A stretch of 64,000 nt of DNA, from positions 1,116,001 to 1,180,000 of the forward strand of contig NZ_JAHSTU010000001.1 of the NCBI RefSeq assembly GCF_019145495.1, read 5' to 3'. Each line of letters begins with the position of its first letter. Within the stretch, counting starts at the first letter, position 1. The position numbers were made by a program, and so were the translations under genes. The notes under the pieces were generated by a model, which was given only the letters and a program-made list of their open reading frames with translations, made no database searches and was not told where the DNA came from. Origin of the DNA: Pseudomonas azerbaijanoccidentalis. Lineage in GTDB: Bacteria; Pseudomonadota; Gammaproteobacteria; Pseudomonadales; Pseudomonadaceae. Below are positions 8,117 to 17,216 of this stretch, one piece after another.

Positions 8117-8623
8117 ATGACAACGAACACCGAAACCGCCATTCTGGCTGGCGGCTGCTTCTGGGGCATGCAGGATCTGCTGCGACGCAAACCGGGCGTG
8201 ATCTCCACGCGGGTCGGTTACTCCGGCGGCGATGTGCCCAATGCGACTTACCGCAACCACGGCACCCACGCCGAGGCGATCGAAATCGTCTTCGACCCGG
8301 CGCAGATCAGCTATCGGCAGATTCTCGAGTTTTTCTTCCAGATCCACGACCCGAGCACCCAGAATCGCCAGGGCAATGACGTGGGCACCAGCTATCGTTC
8401 GGCCATTTATTACCTCAGCGAAGAGCAAAAGCGCGTCGCTGAAGACACCGTGGCCGATGTTGACGCCTCCGACCTCTGGCCCGGCAAAGTGGTCACCGAA
8501 ATCGAACCCGCCGGCCCGTTCTGGGAAGCGGAGCCTGAACATCAGGATTATCTCGAACGCCTGCCCAATGGCTACACCTGCCACTTCATTCGGCCGAACT
8601 GGACGCTGCCGAAACGCGGCTAA
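8117..8623 (+). CDS. msrA: Peptide-methionine (S)-S-oxide reductase
   Basis: Cytoplasmic repair enzyme that reduces methionine-S-sulfoxide in proteins. It has 168 residues with the catalytic motif GGCFWG (Cys14) and the family segments [37 protein letters not shown] and the Glu-His region EPEHQDYL. It lacks the C-terminal recycling cysteines of some MsrA forms, so it probably uses a single resolving route. The ATG at 8117 is preferred over a GTG at 8108 because GGGAGG is 8 bases before it. It is separated from the copper genes by a hairpin. Confidence 0.95.
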   Translation: MTTNTETAILAGGCFWGMQDLLRRKPGVISTRVGYSGGDVPNATYRNHGTHAEAIEIVFDPAQISYRQILEFFFQIHDPSTQNRQGNDVGTSYRSAIYYLSEEQKRVAEDTVADVDASDLWPGKVVTEIEPAGPFWEAEPEHQDYLERLPNGYTCHFIRPNWTLPKRG

Positions 8624-8642
8624 TGCAGCGAAAACATTTCCC

Positions 8643-8738
8643 CTGTAGGAGCTGTCGAGTGAAACGAGGCTGCGATCTCTTGATTTGGTTTTTCAAGACC
8701 AGGATCAACAAGATCGCAGCCTTCGGCAGCTCCTACAG
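8643..8738. repeat. REP doublet, family C (CTGTAGGAGCTG type)
   Basis: CTGTAGGAGCTGTCGAGTGA at 8643 continues into GAGGCTGCGATC, and faces AGATCGCAGCC…GCAGCTCCTACAG ending at 8738. The left arm has an asymmetrical TGAAACGAGG insert that is also present in the copy at 63767. Confidence 0.88.
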
Positions 8739-8842
8739 GCGCGGTGCGCCCGCAGAATTCACCTCGCTTTTCACTTTCGCTTTGCGGTGCTCACCCCCCT
8801 CATCCTCATGCAAATCAATCGCACGCCGATGGCCATGCCCGT

Positions 8843-9763
8843 CTACTTTGCGCTTTGAACCGGCGCGTGCCGGGCCATCAGTTCAGCGACCCAGTCGATG
8901 AATACACGGACCTTGCGGCTGATGTGCCGGTTCGGCGGGAACGCCACGTAAAGCGGCATCGGGTCGAGCTGCCAGCCTTCGAACAGTGGCACCAGTTCAC
9001 CGCGTGCTAAATAGGGCTTGGACATGTATTCGGGCAACCACAGAACGCCCATTCCGGCCAGGCCCGCAGCGATGTAGGCGTTGCCATCGTCGACCGCCAA
9101 CACGTAGCGCCCTTTGATCTCAAGACTTTCGTTGTGGTTACGCAAAGCGTAGGGCACGGCTTTGCCGGTGCGCGCCCACAAAAAACCGACAATGCGATGT
9201 TCGGAGTCTTCAAGATCCCGTGGGTGCACAGGCGTGCCGAGACGTTGCAGATAGCTCGGCGCCGCAAACACACCCAGTTGCAGGTCGCCCACCCGCCGGG
9301 CCATCAACGATTGGTCGGTCAGCTCGCCACCGCGCACCACGCAATCGACGTGCTCGTCGATCAGATCGACGATGCGATCGCTGACGCCCATGTCGATCTG
9401 GATATCCGGGTATCGGGCGTGAAATTCCGGCATCGCCGGGACCAGGATCATGCTCGCCAGCGGACTGGGCACATCCACCCGCAGCCGTCCCCGGGGCGCA
9501 GTCGAGGCACTCGACAGGCTGGTTTCGGCATCGTCCAGATCGGCCAGCAGCCGCACCACACGCTCATAGTAAACGGCGCCGTCGGCGGTGACGTTGACCT
9601 TGCGGGTCGTACGGTTGAGCAATTTGACCCGCAAGCGCGCCTCTAGCTGCTGCACCAGTTGTGTGACGCTGGTTTTGCTCATGTGCAAGGTCTCGGCAGC
9701 CTTGGTGAAGCTGCCCGCCTCCACCACCCGGGCAAACGCCTGCATTGCATCGAAACGGTCCAT
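8843..9763 (-). CDS. LysR-family transcriptional regulator (CrgA/AaeR-like)
   Basis: 306-residue LTTR. The N-terminal winged helix-turn-helix is clear (MQAFARVVEAGSFTKAAETL, then TTRKVNVTADG), followed by a type-2 periplasmic-binding-like effector domain (RGRLRVDVPSPLAS, LWARTGKAVPYALRN). It is divergent from a RidA-family gene, with a perfect TTTGGGATTCCCAAA dyad between them, so RidA is the probable target. The start at 9763 matches the family N-terminus (MDRFDAMQAF). The effector is unknown. Confidence 0.88.
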   Translation of the reverse strand: MDRFDAMQAFARVVEAGSFTKAAETLHMSKTSVTQLVQQLEARLRVKLLNRTTRKVNVTADGAVYYERVVRLLADLDDAETSLSSASTAPRGRLRVDVPSPLASMILVPAMPEFHARYPDIQIDMGVSDRIVDLIDEHVDCVVRGGELTDQSLMARRVGDLQLGVFAAPSYLQRLGTPVHPRDLEDSEHRIVGFLWARTGKAVPYALRNHNESLEIKGRYVLAVDDGNAYIAAGLAGMGVLWLPEYMSKPYLARGELVPLFEGWQLDPMPLYVAFPPNRHISRKVRVFIDWVAELMARHAPVQSAK

Positions 9764-9789
9764 ACCTGCCCCGAATTGCTGTGGGATTA

Positions 9790-9804
9790 TTTGGGATTCC
9801 CAAA
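9790..9804. promoter_or_regulatory. Palindromic LTTR-type operator
   Basis: TTTGGGA-T-TCCCAAA is a perfect 7-1-7 dyad containing T-N11-A, the geometry of LysR-family sites. It lies 27 bases upstream of the LysR start and 80 bases upstream of the divergent RidA gene. Confidence 0.6.
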
Positions 9805-9884
9805 CAGTGATAGTTGCAGTTGCGCGTTTATCGGGCAAGTGCCGGCCCGTAGAGTCCCTCTATCGTTAATCGAAGGAGGTTGTC

Positions 9885-10289
9885 ATGAGTCAGCGTGATG
9901 TTGTTTTTCCAGTGGGACGCCAGGCACTTTACGAGCGCAATCGCTACTCGCCGGCGATCCGCTCCAATGGCTTTTTGTTTGTGTCGGGGCAAGTAGGCAG
10001 TAACGAGGATGGCTCGCCCGAGGAAGATCTTGAGGCTCAGGTCCGGCAAGCGTTCAACAACCTGAACGCGATTCTCAGCGCTGCCGGCAGCAGTTTCGAT
10101 GATGTGGTGGACGTCACCGTCTTCATGGTCGATCCTCAATCGACGTTCGAGAGGATCTGGAAGGTGGTGCCGGAGTTCTGGGGCCAGGCACCGCATCCGA
10201 CGTTGACCGCCGTCGGCGTTACCTGGCTCTATGGGTTTGCGTTCGAGATCAAGGTCATCGCCAGGCTCCCGGAAACCTCTGCAAGCTAA
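9885..10289 (+). CDS. RidA (YjgF/YER057c) family protein
   Basis: 134-residue trimeric RidA-fold protein. Family elements are FLFVSGQVGSNEDGSPEEDLEAQ, AFNNLNAILSAAGSSFDDVV and the C-terminal FAFEIKVIARLP. Archetypal RidA deaminates reactive enamine/imine intermediates; this one resembles the subgroup encoded beside LysR regulators rather than housekeeping RidA, so the substrate is uncertain. It has a strong ribosome site (AGGAGG) and a LysR-type dyad upstream. It is a single-gene unit ending in a degenerate REP. Confidence 0.85.
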   Translation: MSQRDVVFPVGRQALYERNRYSPAIRSNGFLFVSGQVGSNEDGSPEEDLEAQVRQAFNNLNAILSAAGSSFDDVVDVTVFMVDPQSTFERIWKVVPEFWGQAPHPTLTAVGVTWLYGFAFEIKVIARLPETSAS

Positions 10290-10301
10290 CCGTTGATAGC
10301 C

Positions 10302-10368
10302 CGTGCAGGAGCAAGCCTGCTCGCGATAGCGTCGATTCAGTCAACGCCATCGATAGCAGGCTCCCATC
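10302..10368. repeat. Degenerate REP doublet, family B
   Basis: GCAGGAGCAAGCCTGCTCGC and GATAGCAGGCTCCCATC form an imperfect inverted pair between converging genes (RidA and rlhA). It has mutated arms compared with the family B copies at 5940-6496. Confidence 0.6.
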
Positions 10369-10385
10369 ACAAGGCACTTCAGCGC

Positions 10386-12383
10386 TTAGTGCGGCGCGCG
10401 CGGGATGGTTTTCAGCAGGTCGTCGGGGCTGATGTAACCCACCACCGGCTGAACGCTGCCCGGTTGTGGCAAGCCAAGGATGTGCCCCTTCATCTTGCCG
10501 ATGATGTGCATTTCACAAGGCTTGCAGTCGAACTTCAGCGTCAGCACTTCATCGCCGTGAATCAGTTGCATCGGCGCCACCTTGGTGCGCACGCCGGTCA
10601 CGCCTTTGGCCTGTTTGGGGCACAGGTTGAAGGAGAAACGCAGGCAATGCTTGGTGATCATCACCGGCACCTCGCCCGCCTCCTCGTGCGCCTCGTACGC
10701 CGCGTCGATCAGCTTGACCCCGTGACGGTGATAGAAGTCGCGGGCCTTCTGGTTGTAGACGTTGGCCAGGAACGACAGGTGCGACTCAGGGTACACCGGG
10801 GGTGGCGTGGTTTCGGCTTTGCGACCGCCACGCGGGTGGGCGGCGATCCGTGCTGCGGTCAAAACTTCGATCACCTCACGGCGCAAGGCCTTGAGCTGCG
10901 AGTTAGGGATGAAGTACGCCTGCGGCGCATCGAGCTTGATGTCGATGGCATGGTACTGCGTGGTCCCCAACTGGCCGAGCAGATCCTGCAATTGCTCCAG
11001 CGCCTGTTCCGGTTTGTTGGCTGCGCCGAACGGACCATTCAACGTGACGCTGGCGCTGACACCCTCTTCACTGGTCGCCGTCAATTCAAGCTGCTCTTCC
11101 CGCAGGCGCGCGACCCAACGCAGGGCCACACGACGCTCGGCAGAAGTCTTTTGCAACGCCTGCTGCCAGTTGTGATCGAGGTTGCGATTGAGCGGATGGT
11201 TGGGGCGCAACTTGTACATGCCTTCCGGCATTTCGTTGGGCTCGACGCGATAGCGATAACGCTTCTCGCCGTCTTCCTCGAATTCGCCTTTGGCTTCGGC
11301 GATGTTGGCGCGGAAACCCACCACTTCACGCTTGACCAGCACGTTGAGGCCGTCACCGTTGGACAGCGGCTCGTGCGTCACGACCAGCATGTCGCGTTTG
11401 GCGACTTTCTCGACCACGCCCACCGGCAAACCGGTGAAGGTCGGCGAGTCGAAGGCGCCGATGTCGATCTTGCGGTCGGTGACGAAGTAATCGGTGCTGC
11501 CACGGTGGAAGGTTTTTTCCGGGTCGGGCAGGAAGAAATGCGCGGTGCGGCCGCTGGAGGCACGGGCCAGATCCGGACGTTCTTCGAGCACGGCGTCGAG
11601 GCGTTGGCGGTAATAGGCCGTGATGTTCTTCACATAACCCATGTCCTTGTAGCGGCCCTCGATCTTGAACGAGCGCACGCCAGCCTCGACCAGTGCGCGG
11701 ATGTTGGCACTCTGGTTGTTGTCTTTCATCGACAGCAGGTGCTTTTCGTAAGCGATCACGCCACCCTTTTCATCTTTGAGGGTGTACGGCAAACGGCAGG
11801 CCTGGGAGCAGTCGCCACGGTTGGCACTGCGACCGGTCTGCGCGTGGGAGATGTTGCACTGCCCGGAGAACGCCACGCACAAGGCACCGTGAATGAAAAA
11901 CTCGATGGCCGCGTCGGTTTCGTCGGCAATGGCGCGGATTTCCTGCAGGTTCAGTTCGCGGGCCAGCACCAGTTGCGAAAAACCGGCCTGATCGAGGAAC
12001 TTCGCCCGCGCCAGGGTGCGGATGTCGGTCTGGGTACTGGCGTGCAGCTCGATCGGCGGGATATCCAGCTCCATCACGCCCAGGTCCTGGACGATCAGCG
12101 CGTCGACACCGGCGTCGTACAACTGGTGGATCAGCTTGCGGGCCGGCTCCAGCTCGTTGTCGTGCAGGATGGTGTTGATGGTGGTGAACACCCGCGCGTG
12201 ATAGCGACGGGCGAATTCCACCAGTTCGGCGATCTCGCTCACTTCGTTGCAGGCGTTGTGGCGGGCGCCGAAGCTCGGGCCGCCGATGTAGATGGCATCG
12301 GCGCCATGCAGAATGGCCTCGCGGGCGATGGCTACGTCGCGGGCGGGGCTGAGCAATTCCAGATGATGTTTGGGCAGGGACAT
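10386..12383 (-). CDS. rlhA: Peptidase-U32-family 23S rRNA C2501 hydroxylase
   Basis: 665 residues, close to E. coli RlhA (YdcP), which hydroxylates cytidine 2501 of 23S rRNA in the peptidyl-transferase centre. The U32 domain starts at MSLPKHHLELLSPARD and has GADAIYIGGPSFGAR, LHASTQTD and the signature SGQCNISHAQTGRSANRGDC followed by SQAC, whose cysteines are family-conserved. A C-terminal collagenase-like extension contains further Cys pairs (CLRFSFNLCPKQ, FDCKPCEMH). Despite the name, U32 RNA-modifying members are not thought to act as proteases. It stands alone between REP elements. Confidence 0.85.
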   Translation of the reverse strand: MSLPKHHLELLSPARDVAIAREAILHGADAIYIGGPSFGARHNACNEVSEIAELVEFARRYHARVFTTINTILHDNELEPARKLIHQLYDAGVDALIVQDLGVMELDIPPIELHASTQTDIRTLARAKFLDQAGFSQLVLARELNLQEIRAIADETDAAIEFFIHGALCVAFSGQCNISHAQTGRSANRGDCSQACRLPYTLKDEKGGVIAYEKHLLSMKDNNQSANIRALVEAGVRSFKIEGRYKDMGYVKNITAYYRQRLDAVLEERPDLARASSGRTAHFFLPDPEKTFHRGSTDYFVTDRKIDIGAFDSPTFTGLPVGVVEKVAKRDMLVVTHEPLSNGDGLNVLVKREVVGFRANIAEAKGEFEEDGEKRYRYRVEPNEMPEGMYKLRPNHPLNRNLDHNWQQALQKTSAERRVALRWVARLREEQLELTATSEEGVSASVTLNGPFGAANKPEQALEQLQDLLGQLGTTQYHAIDIKLDAPQAYFIPNSQLKALRREVIEVLTAARIAAHPRGGRKAETTPPPVYPESHLSFLANVYNQKARDFYHRHGVKLIDAAYEAHEEAGEVPVMITKHCLRFSFNLCPKQAKGVTGVRTKVAPMQLIHGDEVLTLKFDCKPCEMHIIGKMKGHILGLPQPGSVQPVVGYISPDDLLKTIPRAPH

Positions 12384-12498
12384 AATATTTTTTTAGTCAG
12401 GCTGTCACGGTCGAGGCGTGCATTGTAGCGGCGAATCGCCTGACGGGCATCCGTAGGCTGCCGGGTGGCGTTCGCTTTGGCCTGACTGGCCCCAATCC

Positions 12499-12591
12499 CT
12501 GTGGGAGCGGGCTTGCCCGCGATGGCGATATCTCTGGCCAATGATGATGCTGGATCAAATGGCCCCTTCGCGAGCAAGCCCGCTCCCACAG
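12499..12591. repeat. REP doublet, family B variant (GTGGGAGCGGGCTTGC)
   Basis: CTGTGGGAGCGGGCTTGCCC at 12499 faces GCGAGCAAGCCCGCTCCCAC ending at 12591. It is closely related to family B but has GGGCTTGC in the arm. It lies between rlhA and the second RidA gene. Confidence 0.88.
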
Positions 12592-12610
12592 GTTTTGTGT
12601 GTTGCTGCGG

Positions 12611-12991
12611 TCAGGCCTTGGCCGCCATCGCGGTGACTTCCACGCGCATGCCTTCCACCGCCAATGCAGCCACGCCAACAGCGGCGCGTACGGGCCATGG
12701 CTTGGCGAAGAAGCGCTTGTAGACTTCGTTGAATGCGGCGCGGTCGGCCATGTCGGTGAGGTAGATGGTCAGGTGCAACACGCGGTCCATGGAGCTGCCG
12801 GCACGTTCAAGCGCCACTTTGAGCGCCTGCAAGGTGCATTCGCTTTGCAGGGTGATATCGCCAAGTTCCAGGCTACCGTCGGCGCGGGTCGGGATCTGGG
12901 TCGAAACCAGCATGCCGCCGAAACCGGCGACGTCGGAAGAAATGGAGTCTGCGTCAGGATCGGGTGTGAACGTGATGTCTTGGTTGGCCAT
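12611..12991 (-). CDS. RidA family protein
   Basis: Second RidA-fold protein, 126 residues, only distantly like the one at 9885. It has MLVSTQIPTRADGSLELGD, LQALKVALERAGSSMDRVLH and the C-terminal GMRVEVTAMA. It lacks a clear match to the arginine of enamine-deaminating RidA, so its chemistry is unknown. It is divergent from the MocR regulator at 13173. The start at 12991 gives the family N-terminus and has GAGAG upstream. Confidence 0.8.
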   Translation of the reverse strand: MANQDITFTPDPDADSISSDVAGFGGMLVSTQIPTRADGSLELGDITLQSECTLQALKVALERAGSSMDRVLHLTIYLTDMADRAAFNEVYKRFFAKPWPVRAAVGVAALAVEGMRVEVTAMAAKA

Positions 12992-13112
12992 GGGACTCTC
13001 TTGCTTGATGAGGTAAAGGGGCGCCGCCGCGGTACATCGCAGCGATGCCTTTTGCACGCGCAGTTTACCGCATGTTTTTTGTTCGCCCATCCGCCATGTC
13101 AACAGAGTGACT

Positions 13113-13131
13113 TATCCATTGCCTCTGGATA
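13113..13131. promoter_or_regulatory. Inverted repeat upstream of the MocR gene
   Basis: TATCCA–TTGCCTC–TGGATA lies in the divergent region between the RidA gene and MocR, 42 bases before the MocR start. A related ATGGAT occurs at 14713 in front of the next gene. It is a candidate MocR site, of modest weight. Confidence 0.35.
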
Positions 13132-13172
13132 CCCTTGCGCTCATCACCTCACTCCCTCCATGCGAGCCTGTC

Positions 13173-14705
13173 ATGAAATCCCCTGCCGGCCTGCTGTTGT
13201 CGGGCATAGAACTGGACCGTGCCAGCTCGATTCCCCTTTACCGTCAGCTCTACCTGCAGATCCGCAAACAGATACTGTCCGGGCGCCTGCAAGGGGGCGT
13301 GCGCCTGCCGTCGACCCGAACACTGAGCACCGAGCTTGCGCTGTCGCGGATCACCATCCTGAATGCGTTCGACCAGTTGATCGCCGAAGGCTTTCTGGCG
13401 TCGCGCACCGGCGCCGGGACTTACGTGGGCAATGAGTGGGAAAGCCGCGGCGGTGTCGACGACGAACAACAGCGCCAGCCGCCTCGGCTATCGGACCTGA
13501 GCCAGTCGATGCTATCGCTGCGCAGCAAGCATTTTAGTGGGGTGTCCTATGCCGACTGGGATCCGGCGAGCCCGACCTCGTTCCTGCCCAGCCACAGCAC
13601 GTACGACGCCTTCCCGCAGCACATCTGGAAGCGCCTGATGAGCCGTCACCTGCACAAGCCGACCAAGGCCATGCTCGGTTACGGCGAACTGCAAGGGTTG
13701 CTGGCCTTGCGCACGGCGATTGCCGAATACGTCTTCGATGCCCGCGGTATCGACTGCACGGCCGAGCAAGTGGTGATTGTTTCCGGCGCACAGCAAGCCT
13801 TCAACCTGCTCGGCATGTTGCTGCTCAATCCGCAGGACAGCGTGTGGATGGAAGACCCCGGACACATCGCCGCGCGCATCGCGCTCCAGGCCCAGGGCGC
13901 GCAGGTGGTGCCGTTGCGTATCGACGATCAGGGGATCGACATCGTCCAGGGCCTGGCTGAATGCCCTGATGCGCGGCTGGTGTTCACCACCCCTTCTCGC
14001 CAGCATCCCTTGGGCGTGACCATGAGCTACGCGCGGCGTCAGGCGCTCATCGATTGGGCCGCGCAATACCAGAGCTGGATCATCGAGGATGATTGCGACA
14101 GCGAGTTTCGCTACAGCGGCCGCCCTTTGCCGGCGCTGTACGCCATGGACCAACGCGCTCGGGTGATTTACGTCGGCACGTTCAGCAAGGTCCTGTTTCC
14201 CTCCCTGCGCCTGGGCTATGTGATCCTGCCCCACGCCTTGATCGAACCTTTTTGCACCCTGCGAGCGGTCATGGATCGCAGCCCGCCAACCCTCTTGCAA
14301 GCGGTGACCGCCGACTTCATGAGTGAGGGCCATTTCCTCGGACATATCCGCCGCATGCGTGCGCTGTATCAGGCGCGCCAGCAAGCGCTGGTCGAGCAAT
14401 TGCATGAGCAACTGGGGGATTTTTTCAGCATCACCCCGGTTGAAGCCGGCATGCACCTGATTGCCTGGCTGCCCGCCGAACTGGACGCCGACACCCTCGC
14501 CAAGGAGCTGGCCCGGCACAACATCCACACCTACGCCCTGAGCGACTACTGCCTGCAGAACTACCTGCCCCCGGCGCTGTTGATCGGTTTTGCCGGCACG
14601 CCGGCGGACAAGGCCCGGGAACGCGTCGAAGCGCTGGCTCAGGCGCTGATCAGCATTGGTGCCTATTCGGCCCCGCCAAATGAGCAAAGTGGTCTTATCA
14701 ATTAA
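13173..14705 (+). CDS. MocR/PdxR-type regulator (GntR HTH + aminotransferase fold)
   Basis: 510-residue fusion of an N-terminal GntR winged helix (SSIPLYRQLYLQIRKQILSG, LALSRITILNAFDQL) to a fold-type-I aminotransferase domain. The PLP lysine lies in GTFSKVLFPSLRLGY (about residue 338), and EDDCDSEFRY carries the usual Asp. Such proteins sense PLP or an amino compound and activate a nearby operon. Here it is followed, same strand, by a TIM-barrel protein and an MFS transporter, which are probable targets. The start at 13173 is chosen to match the family N-terminus; a GTG at 13107 lacks a ribosome site. Confidence 0.88.
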   Translation: MKSPAGLLLSGIELDRASSIPLYRQLYLQIRKQILSGRLQGGVRLPSTRTLSTELALSRITILNAFDQLIAEGFLASRTGAGTYVGNEWESRGGVDDEQQRQPPRLSDLSQSMLSLRSKHFSGVSYADWDPASPTSFLPSHSTYDAFPQHIWKRLMSRHLHKPTKAMLGYGELQGLLALRTAIAEYVFDARGIDCTAEQVVIVSGAQQAFNLLGMLLLNPQDSVWMEDPGHIAARIALQAQGAQVVPLRIDDQGIDIVQGLAECPDARLVFTTPSRQHPLGVTMSYARRQALIDWAAQYQSWIIEDDCDSEFRYSGRPLPALYAMDQRARVIYVGTFSKVLFPSLRLGYVILPHALIEPFCTLRAVMDRSPPTLLQAVTADFMSEGHFLGHIRRMRALYQARQQALVEQLHEQLGDFFSITPVEAGMHLIAWLPAELDADTLAKELARHNIHTYALSDYCLQNYLPPALLIGFAGTPADKARERVEALAQALISIGAYSAPPNEQSGLIN

Positions 14706-14752
14706 ATAGTAATGGATCTATCGAGAGTTCCTGACTGGCGCGATAAAGGCTG

Positions 14753-14769
14753 CGCCGGGAGACCCGGCG
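14753..14769 (+). terminator. Small hairpin between MocR and the TIM-barrel gene
   Basis: CGCCGGG–AGA–CCCGGCG is a perfect 7-bp stem with a 3-base loop, without a T tract, 22 bases before the next start. It may separate MocR from the downstream operon or act as a leader structure. Confidence 0.35.
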
Positions 14770-14790
14770 TCTGAACCAGGAATCACTCGA

Positions 14791-15861
14791 ATGAACAATA
14801 AGATCCAGGAACGATTCAACGCCTTGCTCAGCCACAAGGCGACCGGGGCCGAAGCGCCTCCCGTGCTGACCCAGGCACTGGCCCGCCAGCTGCTGGCGCG
14901 CCTCCAGCAATTGCGCTTGTTTGCCCATGCCTATCCCCTGCTGACCAACCTGACCCATGGCCGTGTCACGCCCGCCGACATGCTCGATTTCGCCTATCGC
15001 CACGAGCTTCAGGGGCTGAGCCTGCACTTGCTCGACGGTGAGGAAAACAGCCTCAGCCAAATGACCGCCGCGCAGCTTCAGGCGTTCGCGGCCAAGGCCA
15101 AAGCGCTGGAACTGGACGTGCATCTGGAAATCAGCAGCACACGCAAAAAAGATGTCGATCAGGTGATCAGCATTGCCAAGGCGTTGGGCGTGCGCAACAT
15201 CCGCGTCTACTCGCGCTACGAAGGCATGTTGTCGCGGGTCATGGACATCATCGAGACCGACCTGCACTACCTCGCGCAGCAGGCCGACGAACACGATCTG
15301 TACTTCGACTTCGAACAGCATGAAGAGCTCAAGAGCGGCGAGATCGCAGATCTGTTGACCCGCCTCAACCACCCTCGCCTGCACGCCTTGTTCGACTTCG
15401 GCAACATGATCAATGCCTGCGAGCAGCCCTTGCAGGCGCTGCAAACACTGGCGCCGCACATCCGCCAGACCCACCTCAAGGGCGTGCGAGTGGTCCCCGA
15501 GCAAAACGGTTTCGGCCACTACGGCGTGCTGCAAGGCAGTGACGAAGACGACCTGCCCAATGCCCGGATGCTGTTCGAACTGCTGATGCTGGGCGAGTCC
15601 ACGCCACAAGTGATCGCTTTCATCCTTGAGCAGGAAAACCACTACGTGGCGCCGGCGTTCCGTCAGACAGACGAAGCGGCCGACCCCTTCATTGCCTACC
15701 GGGAAATGAGCGACACACCGCTGCCGGGCGGTTACTCGCTGGAACGCATGCTGGCGGACGAACACCGCTGGGCCAACAACCAGGTCGCCTATGTCCGCGG
15801 CCTGCTGGCCGAGTTTCGCACCCTCGCCGAACTGACCCTGGACAACCGCAGCAACGCCTGA
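14791..15861 (+). CDS. Xylose-isomerase-like TIM-barrel protein
   Basis: 356-residue protein of the sugar phosphate isomerase/epimerase (AP-endonuclease-2-like) superfamily. The barrel strands and metal-type residues are visible: DFAYRHELQGLSLHLLDGEE, DVHLEISS, NIRVYSRYEG, YFDFEQHEELKSGE, ALFDFGNMINA, RQTHLKGVR. Members isomerise, epimerise or dehydrate sugars, keto-sugars or inositols using a divalent metal. Coupled to a downstream MFS transporter (20-base gap) and an upstream MocR. The substrate is unknown; the late glutamate-rich loop EQENHYVAPAF is a useful identifier. Confidence 0.7.
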   Translation: MNNKIQERFNALLSHKATGAEAPPVLTQALARQLLARLQQLRLFAHAYPLLTNLTHGRVTPADMLDFAYRHELQGLSLHLLDGEENSLSQMTAAQLQAFAAKAKALELDVHLEISSTRKKDVDQVISIAKALGVRNIRVYSRYEGMLSRVMDIIETDLHYLAQQADEHDLYFDFEQHEELKSGEIADLLTRLNHPRLHALFDFGNMINACEQPLQALQTLAPHIRQTHLKGVRVVPEQNGFGHYGVLQGSDEDDLPNARMLFELLMLGESTPQVIAFILEQENHYVAPAFRQTDEAADPFIAYREMSDTPLPGGYSLERMLADEHRWANNQVAYVRGLLAEFRTLAELTLDNRSNA

Positions 15862-15881
15862 ACTTGACGTGGAGAACAACA

Positions 15882-17147
15882 ATGACAATCCAAAACAAGG
15901 CCAAATGGCTCAGATTCCTGATCCTCATTCTCGGTGGCGGCACCATCTACAAACTGGCGAACCTCAAGGACGCGTTCTACGTGCCCATGCAGGAATTCAT
16001 GGGCTTGAGCCACACTGAAATCGGTGTGCTGCTGAGCGCCAACGCAATCATCGCCACCGCGCTGTTCGTCGTCGGCGGGATGCTCGCGGACCGTTTCGAC
16101 ACACGCAAACTGATCCCCATCGGCTTGCTCGGCACCGGCTGCCTGGGCCTCTATCTCGCGACCTTCCCACCGTTCAGCAATTTGTTGATCGTGTTCAGCC
16201 TGCTGGCGGTGTGCGCCGATTGCATCTTCTGGCCTTCGTTGCTCAAAGCCATTCGCAATCTGGGTGACGATCAGGAACAGGGTCGGTTGTTCGGCCTGCT
16301 GGAGGGTGGGCGTGGCGTGATCGATACGGTGGTGGCTTTTTCCGCACTGGGCGTGTTCATCGCCATGGGCTCCGGCGAGTCCGGTCTGAAATCGGCGATT
16401 CTGTTCTACTCGGTGATCGACATTCTCGCCGGCACGCTGACCTGGTTCCTGCTCAAGGGCGGCGCCACGCAATCGACCGCCAAACCGAAGAACGGTTTGT
16501 CGAACCTGCTGGAAGCGGTCAAGGTCCCGGGCATCTGGCTGGTCAGCCTTAACGTGTTCATGGTCTACATCGTGTATTGCGGCCTGACCTACTTCATCCC
16601 CTACCTCAAGGAAATGTACGGATTGCCCGTGGCGCTGGTGGGTGCCTACGGCATCATCAACCAGTATTTCCTGAAGATTCTCGGTGGCCCCGCCGGTGGC
16701 TTCATTGCCGACAAGCAATTCAAGAGCACCAGTCGTTACCTGAAGTGGGCATTTCTGGCCCTGCTGCCGCTGATGGGCGTGATCATGCTGATCCCGAAAA
16801 GCCCGGACTTCATCTACGCAGGCATGGCCGCCACCCTGTCGTTCGCGCTGATCGTGTTTTCCATGCGCGGCGTGTTCTGGGCACCCATGGGCGAAGTCGG
16901 CATCCCGCAGCACATCACTGGCTCGGCGTTCGGCATTGGTTGCCTGATCGGTTATGCGCCGGGCATGTTCGCCTATGTGATCTACGGTTCAATCCTCGAT
17001 CACTTCCCCGGCCAACAAGGTTACAACTACGTCTTCAGCCTGATGAGCGTGCTGGCGATTCTCGGGTTCCTGGTGTCCAGCGTGCTGTATCAAACCGTGC
17101 GCCGCCAATCCACGGTTAACGCTGCAGTGAGCACGGCACAAGCCTGA
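15882..17147 (+). CDS. MFS transporter
   Basis: 421-residue major facilitator with 12 predicted membrane segments. The typical loop 2-3 motif is GGMLADRFDTRKLIPIG. It belongs with nitrate/hexuronate-like MFS branches rather than drug exporters, judging only by overall pattern. The start at 15882 follows GTGGAG. It is the last gene of the unit with the TIM-barrel protein, so the pair probably imports and processes the same carbohydrate-like compound. A strong hairpin lies 30 bases after the stop. Confidence 0.85.
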   Translation: MTIQNKAKWLRFLILILGGGTIYKLANLKDAFYVPMQEFMGLSHTEIGVLLSANAIIATALFVVGGMLADRFDTRKLIPIGLLGTGCLGLYLATFPPFSNLLIVFSLLAVCADCIFWPSLLKAIRNLGDDQEQGRLFGLLEGGRGVIDTVVAFSALGVFIAMGSGESGLKSAILFYSVIDILAGTLTWFLLKGGATQSTAKPKNGLSNLLEAVKVPGIWLVSLNVFMVYIVYCGLTYFIPYLKEMYGLPVALVGAYGIINQYFLKILGGPAGGFIADKQFKSTSRYLKWAFLALLPLMGVIMLIPKSPDFIYAGMAATLSFALIVFSMRGVFWAPMGEVGIPQHITGSAFGIGCLIGYAPGMFAYVIYGSILDHFPGQQGYNYVFSLMSVLAILGFLVSSVLYQTVRRQSTVNAAVSTAQA

Positions 17148-17177
17148 GCCGCCCCGTAAAAAACCTCGCCGTGCTTA

Positions 17178-17209
17178 GCCATTGCCCCGGATGTTGCCGG
17201 GGCAATGGC
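17178..17209. terminator. Inverted repeat between convergent genes
   Basis: GCCATTGCCCCGG–ATGTTG–CCGGGGCAATGGC is a perfect 13-bp stem between the MFS stop (17147) and the converging hydrolase stop (17217). There is no T tract on either side, so it is a candidate bidirectional terminator judged by place and strength. Confidence 0.6.
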
Positions 17210-17216
17210 GTGCTCA

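Noticed and set aside
10293..12428. 711-codon open frame antisense to rlhA
   Set aside because: Mirror of a high-GC gene's codon pattern; the peptide has no coherent domain and rlhA on the other strand is clear.
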